DNA of 64,000 nucleotides from Atriophallophorus winterbourni. Its lineage: Eukaryota; Platyhelminthes; Trematoda; Plagiorchiida; Microphallidae. Made by a program: the position numbers and the translations under genes. The notes beneath the pieces were generated by a model. That model was not told where the DNA came from. It saw only the letters and a program-made list of their open reading frames with translations, and ran no database searches. Shown here piece by piece: positions 56,941-64,000 of this stretch. How positions within the stretch are numbered: position 1 is the first letter of the stretch; each line of letters opens with the position of its first letter. The stretch is from positions 1-64,000 of the forward strand of contig JACCGJ010003176.1 of the NCBI GenBank assembly GCA_013407085.1, read 5' to 3'.

Positions 56941-58257
56941 ATTGAATCTGCTCAAAAGTAGTATTTTGTTATTACTTCAACAAGCCTTTTTTAAATAAGA
57001 AAATTGGCATTGAAAACTTAACGCAAAGGTGGAGCTGCGCTTACCTAGTCCTCATATGCAAATGACCAACTATAAGTTATTATTCTCCGTAAAATTTATT
57101 CTGACTTTAAGCAACTGGCTAGTAATGAGGCTCACCTTAATTGCTTGTCATCCCACATAGCAGATGTACGTGTCTTTTATATGCAAAATGATCCATACCT
57201 TCGGATCGTATAATTTAATAAAGATGACTTCTCTTTAATCCGATCATGACAAACATGTCAATTTGTTGTTAACAACCACTTTAGTCCGACGTTAATCCAT
57301 CCAGTGAATGATTCTTCTAAAAACATGCTGGTTTTCAATCCTATACATTGAGTTCACATATGCGCTATTTTGGGACTTCGTTTAGAACTTGAAAAATCCA
57401 CATCGTATAACGAATATAATTCACCAGTAGCTCGGAAAATAAATCTGACTGTTGAAGTACGTGGGTTTTTCGCAAAATGAAGTGGCTCAAACCTTCTTGT
57501 GTTTCTTTATTTGACGTATGTGAAGATGGTTCTTTGATTCAATGATTAATCTAAGTGGGACGTCTTATAAATTATTCTTTATATTAGAGTAAGCCAATTT
57601 GAATGCGCCTACGCTAGAGGTTTCTCACTCCAAGTAAATTATAGAATCCGGTTAACATATTGTTCGGCTTATAATAAATCCTCTTGAGTAACGAGATATA
57701 TTTTCTCAACCATGATATCACGACTTGTACTGTGTAGTCCACGAATGTATGTATTGAGTATTTTGGTTCCTGAAACCCACTGAACCTGACACGTTTCACC
57801 TTCAACAGTTACCCGGTTGAAAAGCTTGCAAGTTTTCAAGACTAAATTGGACTAGAGCTTATCAATTTATTTAATTATTTTTATACACTAATTCCAACGC
57901 ATTTGTTTTGTCCACCCACATTTTCGTTTTTATGATTATTTAAACATTTTCAAGTTAAATGTTTATTACTCAGCTAGCTGATTGAATTACTTTGTGTCTG
58001 CACCAATAGCAAATCATCTAATGGCCTTGAAATCGTGGGGTGTGCCGGAAAACCATGCAAATGAATATTTTGGCCTTGAAATCTGTTCAGCATTCGTATA
58101 CATGTTAGCTGACCTGGAACAGTTTCACTTTTGTCTCATCGACCCACATGTATCTTTATGCAGTGGTCAAGGTCAACTGTGGTCAAACCTGTGCTGAATT
58201 TTATCGATCGGCACGGTCGATGCCAATTGTAAATTGTATTAAGCACAGAAGCACGGG
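56941..58257. other. No gene seen
   Basis: The frames at 57982-58197 and 58148-58435 (71 and 95 codons) overlap and the second crosses the MITE. No domain was recognised in either. Confidence 0.45.
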
Positions 58258-58265
58258 TTGCAAAT

Positions 58266-58369
58266 CAGACAATAACGAATACTTCGCTTTGGGATTTAAA
58301 GCGAAGCGAAGTTGCGAAGCAAAGCGAATATTCGCTTCGCTCCAAAAAAGTGACATTCGTTATTGTCTG
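58266..58369. mobile_element. hAT-type MITE, 104 bp, with perfect 8-bp target duplication
   Basis: Perfect 15-bp terminal inverted repeats: CAGACAATAACGAAT (58266-58280) and ATTCGTTATTGTCTG (58355-58369). TTGCAAAT is duplicated exactly on both sides (58258-58265 and 58370-58377). The interior is built of GCGAA-type units in both directions (58301-58342) and can fold back. An 8-bp duplication with ends beginning CAG fits the hAT superfamily. It has no coding capacity. Confidence 0.87.
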
Positions 58370-58539
58370 TTGCAAATTGGTATGCCATTCCAGTACCAGG
58401 CTGACGATTTTGAGCTGGACGAAGTCGGAAATTGAATCTTAGAATATGGGTATGCGGTAGCCTAAAGAACAGCGTGCATTGTGGGTCATCTACAAGCGTG
58501 CTCTTAAGATTCTAGGTAATCAGAACTAAGAAATCAGAA

Positions 58540-59760
58540 AGTTTTATGGTAGAAAAAACTGTAAGCTTAACAAAAACCACAGGGTGACGGGGTGTGCAAA
58601 GTAAAAAATGTACAAAACTTTCAAGACTCAATAGGGATAGTCACATACGGCATGGTTTGACATGTATTCATCGAGCTTTGAAGCGAAAACCTCGACTGAT
58701 TTCGAGCGAGCAAGATGTTCCACCTGAAACAAATTCCGACGAATATCCAGTCGAGAATACGGAATGCTTACAGCCTTTGAATGTCTGCGTGTCCGAGTAA
58801 GGTCGTTGGTATTAATTAAATGTTTAAGGGGATGAGTGGAAAGGTGAATTTTTGTAAGAAGAGAACAACTTAGTAGCATAGTCATAAATCCTGTCAAGTA
58901 TTTCGATATCCTTCCTCAGCCATGGTGCCCAGGCTTGGATGGAATATTCCATAACAGGACGTACATACGTATTAATTAACCGAGGTAAGGTTTCGGGCGT
59001 AAAAATCGTGAATATCCTTTTTAGAAGATTCAATATACGGCAGGATTTATTGTACACCGTCAGGCAATGATGTCCAGGCTTAAGATTAAACGACATCCAT
59101 ACACCGAGATCCTTTACTACGGTAGTTGAGACGTGATCTTGCATGCTCAGCCGATGGGTCTGATGCAGAGATTTGCCAAGCCTGAGCATTTTACATTTTG
59201 CAGGATTAAATGGTAAATAATTTGAATGGGACCAACGAAATAAGGTTCCGATATCCCGATAGTCCCTTATCCAATTCAGCAACACTCCCGTTATTCCACA
59301 AGCTTTTGATTAAAATGTCATGTTTGACTCTATCGAAAGATTTGGATATATCGATGTAGCAAGCATATACAGCCTCACCTTATTCTAGTGCCTCGGACAA
59401 TCCTCGAACGTTGTAAGAAGGTTAGATAAACAGCAATGATTTCTTCGAAAACCGTGTTGTGCTGCAGTCAAAATATTTTGGTTTTCAAAATGTTCTCTTA
59501 TCCGAGCAGTCACAATGCGTTCTATTAATTTAGAGATCACCGGAATTAGCGTGGCCGGTCTATAGTTTGCTGTGTCTCAACGACTACCACCTTTATAAAT
59601 AAGAATTATCATCCCTGCTTTCTAATGCGGTGATATTTTTTCTTCATGTAGGCTGAGATTGAACAGGCGCGTGAGAAGAGGATTCAGATAAAAGTGACCC
59701 AATCGAAATATGGCGGGGTAATTTGTCTGCGCCAGGGGACTACTTTTTGCGTAGTTTACA
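58540..59760 (-). pseudogene. CR1-like (second subfamily) RT with an internal palm deletion
   Basis: On the minus strand: LIYKGGSR near 59610, ANYRPATLIPVISKLIERIV, AAQHGFRRNHCCLSNLL, CYIDISKSFDRVKHDILIKSL-type block broken by stops near 59380, GVLLNWIRDYRDIG, then directly FRWSHSNYLPFNPAKCKML. The segment that should carry VPQG and FADD is missing. The thumb and C-terminus follow to YMSNHAVCDYPY at 58628. The 3' end is shared with the copy at 49990-51035. Confidence 0.82.
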
Positions 59761-60150
59761 AAGCTCCTGCCTAACCATGTATTCGTGGAGCGAGATTTAT
59801 TACAATATAACAAAATGTGGCGAGTTCGGTAAAATATGGTACTCGATACAACGTTCTGGTTGAAAACAAGAGCGTAAAAAGTTTTCAAGTATTCGAGTAT
59901 ACAATTCGACACAATTCTGTAGATCAGAATAATAACACGCCGTATCGTACAGTGGGTAACGTAAAATAGACCCAGACGTCGTAACCTCTCGGTGTACGGA
60001 GCATTGCGAAGAACCAGCACTATCTTTGTTGCTCTGTGATAGATTTTATCAGAGTAATAACTCTTCGCAGCCGAGGAGCCCAGACCTCTCAAGATTCAAG
60101 ATTTATGGTTGAAAATGCGACTAACTTTACAATAACCAGAGAGTCGAACT
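59761..60150 (-). pseudogene. CR1-like C-terminal fragment
   Basis: On the minus strand IYHRATKIVLVLRNAPYTERL and RRLGLFYVTHCTIRRVIILIYRIV are the CR1 C-terminal blocks (compare IYHRTTTLVPGL and RSLNLFDFRCRRLRGDLILMY at 62640-62765). It is fused near 59760 to the next copy. Confidence 0.75.
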
Positions 60151-60179
60151 ATAGGTACAAATGTACATATATGTATAAA

Positions 60180-60620
60180 TAAAATCAAAATCGAAGGGAC
60201 GAAGATTATTTATTAATAGTTGGGGGCAAAATTTGGATTAGCTCTCATATAATCGTCAAGTTTCGATTTGAATATAGATAAAATCTTTGAGCTTACGAAA
60301 TCGGCAGGTAGGGAATTTCAAACAAAGCAAGCACACACCGCTGGAATAATTGAAGTCACTTTATTGCGTAACATACGAAAATGTTGCCAATAAGTAGAAG
60401 TATTGTTGGCTTTATTCTGCATCCTCGCTGCTTGTTCTGCTGTGGACAACAAACCGAAGTTCATGTTCGTATCTTTTAGAAAAAATCTGTTCTCGTCCAT
60501 TTTCAGTTTCAGAAAATCTACAACTTCATTCCTTTGTGAGTCAGGGCGTTTGTAGTAAGTCTGCCAATGCTGAATCTGCATGAGTGATTTACTCAGGGTT
60601 AATTTATCTACACGTCAAAC
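60180..60620 (-). pseudogene. CR1-like extreme C-terminus and 3' end
   Basis: On the minus strand the frame 60581-60318 continues into VWNSLPADFVSSKILSIFKS and KLDDYMRANPNF near 60230. This is the WNSLP tail motif of CR1-like ORF2. Confidence 0.75.
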
Positions 60621-60849
60621 CACGCAATTCAGAGCAAGCAATTGCTGAGTACTGCAAACATATTCGAACAGAAGTACGGAATGGTCAATAAAACCCAGCG
60701 GAGCCCCGAATCCGATCGCTTCTACAGATTTTTCTCCCAAGATTTAAGGTTGGCAAAGCAATTAACTTTACAATAACCATAGAGTTAATCTATGGAACAA
60801 TATTAACACCAAATCCAAAACGGAGTGGCGGTCAGAACCTCTTCTCCGA

Positions 60850-61180
60850 GCGCATTCGTGAACATGATTGTATAAATGGACCGAATCTGGTACCACTCAA
60901 AATCGGTATTCGAGCGTTTTTTGAAGAGTGAACGTCCCTGAGTTAAGGGTAGGCAGGTTAAAACCACCCATAATATGTATTGTTGTTTGCTGAGTGCGAG
61001 TCAAACGCAGAAGCAGTGGGATCAACCTTTCGTTGTACGATTCCGTAGATGAAGGGCGAAATGTATTAATTCCAATTGTAACAGCAATTTCTGGACCCGT
61101 AGCCCGTCGAGTCAGTAATAGCACGCGAAGACAAAACCAGAGTTAATTGTATTCTGAAGCTCACAATTATCAACGCGCAT
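60850..61180 (-). pseudogene. CR1-like endonuclease fragment
   Basis: On the minus strand LLTRRATGPEIAVTIGINTF, then RTQQTTIHIMGGFNLPTLN, in which GGFN stands where GDFN is usual. A short internal endonuclease piece. Confidence 0.6.
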
Positions 61181-61459
61181 GAAGCGCGGCCAGACTATCG
61201 ATCGCTTATTTCAGACTATCCAATCAGCTGTCGACAGGTAGCACAATGTAACATCGCTCCACACTGTAGTTAATGTCAAGATTCGAGTATGTATTGTGAA
61301 ATTGGTTTTGGTTCACGCGTAGGCCCATGCAAGGCTATTTGTGTAGATCCATCTGAGGACACTGGAGGCTCTGGGTCACTTGTTATATCATCTCATGAAA
61401 TTTCTGTCTCCGTTGCTTCAGGAAAAACTCTGTCTTCAGATGGTCACGGTTTAACATAA

Positions 61460-63130
61460 TCATATGCCTTCGAACTGTTTGTCCATTTTGCAACTACTAA
61501 TACTAAAACTAAATGAAATCTCAATAAACAATGAGTGTGTCATGCTCAGACTTCTTCGTTTGAATACCGCAAAGTCACCAGGAGCAGATGGAATCACTCC
61601 TTTTATCCTGAAACGATGCGCATCGTCATTGTGTGGTCCACTCAGCACGTTATTCCAAATTTCGCTCGAAAATAGTATCGTTCCCGCGGAATGGAAATCT
61701 GGCATCATCACACCAATCTACAAGGGCGGGAGTCGATCTGACGCTGCGAACTATAGACCAGTTACGTTGTTGCCAGTAATTTCTAAAGTGCTAGAGAGTT
61801 TTGTAGCGGAAAAGATCACCCATCACCTCGAAAACAATAGACTGCTTGCGACTGAACAGCACGGTTTCAGGAAACATCACTCATGTCTATCTAACCTCTT
61901 GCTCACCTTAAACGACTGGACTGAGTGTGTGGACAATGGTTAATCCATCCACGCATGCTTTTTAGACATGTCAAAGGCTTTCGACCGCGTCAATCATAGT
62001 ATTTTAATCCAAAAACTTGAATTGCACGGGATAACAGGAAAACTTCTTGCTTGGCTAAAAAAACTATTTACGCGACAGGAGTGCCCAAGTCAGAGTTGAC
62101 GGCGCCTTATCGAAACCATTTAAAATTACGAGCGGAGTGCCCCAGGGTTCGGTCCTCGGACCGATTTTGTTTTTGATCTACGCAAACGACATTCCCGAGC
62201 GTGTTAAATGCAAGATTATGTTATTTGCAGACGATATAAAGCTTTGGAGGAGCATACGTACAAACGATGACTGTGAAACTTTGCAGAAGGATCTAAACAC
62301 ATTGCACGATTGGTCTCTGAGAAACAAACTACCAAAAGTGCAAGGTGTTAAACATTGGAAAGACTGTTAATTACAACTACACTCTTGGATCCCACCAACT
62401 CGTCTGGACAACTGAAGAGAAGGATTTGGGTGTTTGGACCAGTTCAAGTCTGAAGACTTCACTGCAGTGCAAAGCGGCTTACAAAAAGGCGTCACAAGTA
62501 TTGGCGTTATTGATACGAATTTTCGGCAGATTCTCCAATCAGTCGGTGCCCCGTATCATGAACACCTATCTGAGACCAGCGATGGAGTACGCTGTTCAGG
62601 CTTGGTCACCCTGGATTCAGAAAGACATCAATCTTCTGCAGCGTATTTACCACCGAACCACAACGCTTGTACCCGGACTAGCTGCTAAACCATATGAAGA
62701 ACGTTTGAGGAGTCTCAATCTTTTCGACTTTCGCTGTCGTCGACTAAGAGGTGACCTCATACTGATGTACAATATTATGCACGTCCCTAACCAAACCTTG
62801 TCCAAGCTTTTCACACGCTCGCCACTCCGTGCCAGTCGGAAACATGAACTTACAGTGTTTATTTCCACTTCAAGACTGAACTGTCGAAGATATTCTTATG
62901 CTGTACGTGTAAGTTTCACATGGAACACCCTCCTCTCCACTGTTACACTCAGCCAACCTGGATATTTTTAAAGCTAAATTGGACAAATACTTGAGAGACA
63001 ACCCAAACTTTGGTACGATTTACACTACATGAGTTTTCCTGTTCTTCTTTTTTATTGTATATACCTCATAACTCCATCCTATGGTTATTGTTAAGCTAAA
63101 TGCTTTTTAGACCATTACAACTTTGAATCA
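61460..63130 (+). mobile_element. CR1-like LINE, 5'-truncated, RT to 3' end
   Basis: Starts shortly before the RT and reaches the 3' untranslated end near 63130. It is the plus-strand counterpart of the copy at 1-2660 and shares its RT sequence style (ITPIYK, NYRPV.LLPV.SK, LGPILFLIY.NDIP). Confidence 0.83.
61464..62990 (+). pseudogene. CR1-like reverse transcriptase, four lesions
   Basis: Frame 61464-61943 has KSPGADGITPFILK, WKSGIITPIYKGGS, NYRPVTLLPVISKVLE and EQHGFRKHHSCLSNLL. A stop at 61941-61943 is followed in frame by CFLDMSKAFDRVNHS with the first catalytic Asp. A shift leads to 62137-62370, with MPQGSVLGPILFLIYANDIP and LFADDIKLW. Another shift leads to 62345-62971, with EEKDLGVW, MNTYLRPAMEYAVQAWSPW and RRLRGDLILMYNIM. 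The final tail DIFKAKLDKYLRDNP is in a further frame. Confidence 0.87.
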
Positions 63131-64000
63131 CTTTGAACCGAACGGTTGCTTCGCTTGTCGTTCTCTGTAAGACGGCACCTGATTGCAAAGTTCGTTCATG
63201 AGGTAGTTTGGCATAGACCAATTCATTCTCTTGTGATTCCTGTTTAAGTGGGCTATCTAAATGTATCTGATTTTTAGCTTGCTGAAGCCGTGCACGCTAA
63301 TCATGGCAATGACATCACAATTCACAACCGGTGCTTTTGTATAACGGAGAATGACCGATTTATGCCAGTGATGCGAATGTTTCACACAACTGCCGTGTGC
63401 GCTGAAAGGCTGATTCAGATTAAAATTGACTCAGCAAACGACATATTGAATCGGTAGTTTTATTGCGTGCAATCCATCACCACTTTTGATCCTCGTACGC
63501 ATGTCAAAACACAAGAGCAATTATACGTGTGGCTAGAAAAAGTGGAAGAAATAAAGAGAACGAGAGGAACTCTTTGAGTGCTGCCTACTTGGCAAAACAA
63601 CCACGCTAACCGAAAACAGTTTCAAAAATGAAAGCTGAGTTCATCCCTTTAAACTCTTTTATACGAGTTGCATGGAAATTAAGATATATACTTAGGAAAG
63701 AGTTTTAGATAATAGGCTATGGTAGAAATATTTATTGGCATACATTTCCATAACACAGGTAAGCGTTATAGCATGTTTGGTTAGCGATTTGCTCCTGACA
63801 CAGGCATGTTCTGATCCATAATGTCATTACCCCCGAAGGTGCCGTTTAAAGTAGGTTAATAAAATCAACTCTAATTGACACAAGAAATGTAGATTCTGAG
63901 ATTGTAAAGATAAAAGTGAGGTATTTGTATGCCTACTGCAAAGCCCAGGGAGTTTTTCGGCTGTGTGCGGGTGCAACTAACTTTAGGTGATTTAGTTGCT
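63131..64000. other. No gene seen
   Basis: No open frame above 60 codons and none of the repeat families of the window. Confidence 0.5.

Noticed and set aside
58148..58435. 95-codon frame as a host exon
   Set aside because: It runs through the whole MITE and both target duplications, and has no domain or splice context.
1..64000. CRISPR arrays, operons, bacterial promoters or ribosome binding sites
   Set aside because: The window is animal nuclear DNA with spliced exons and LINEs; no regularly spaced short repeats of CRISPR type were seen.

Overview
The window reads as nuclear DNA of a flatworm, most likely a digenean trematode outside the schistosomes (a liver- or lung-fluke type genome). 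The reasons are a host gene spread over more than 23 kb in small exons, a 33-bp spliceosomal intron, a moderate base composition (not as AT-rich as a schistosome, judged by eye), and a dense mosaic of CR1-like and RTE-like LINEs, a Penelope-like element and short non-autonomous repeats. The species cannot be fixed from the sequence alone.

Only one host gene is convincing: a plus-strand long-chain acyl-CoA synthetase (ACSL1/5/6 type) whose last 14 coding exons lie between 18394 and 41549. All exon phases agree and together they give about 602 codons ending in a stop. The N-terminal exon(s), roughly 90-110 residues, were not found. The introns (33 bp to 3.9 kb) are filled with mobile DNA.

Left flank (1-18 kb): a CR1-like LINE on the minus strand with PHD-finger ORF1 and decayed ORF2 (1-3803), two further CR1-like pieces on the plus strand (4860-8335), a ribozyme-bearing short repeat (8424-9054), nested SINE-like repeats (11.4-12.1 kb), an RTE endonuclease fragment (12.8-13.4 kb) and an RTE/SR2-like copy carrying an inverted block of its own 5' region (13.4-16.4 kb). 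Right flank (41.5-64 kb): a Penelope-like element with hammerhead motifs in both inverted arms (43.9-44.8 kb), another ribozyme-type repeat remnant (45.6 kb), an RTE copy interrupted by a CR1-like deletion derivative (46.6-49.97 kb), several CR1-like fragments, a second RTE-type lineage (54.8-56.9 kb) and a 104-bp hAT-type MITE with a perfect 8-bp target duplication (58266-58369).

The most interesting signal is a dispersed repeat with a monomer of about 235-240 bp that carries a type I hammerhead ribozyme motif with a very short palindromic stem III. Direct copies are spaced one monomer apart, and two insertions are flanked by 12-14-bp direct repeats and contain an internal inversion. This is the architecture expected of a retrozyme, a non-autonomous element copied through self-cleaved (probably circular) RNA. 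The Penelope-like element nearby carries the same kind of minimal-stem-III hammerhead and is a plausible relative of the enzyme that mobilises it. All LINE reading frames seen here are broken.
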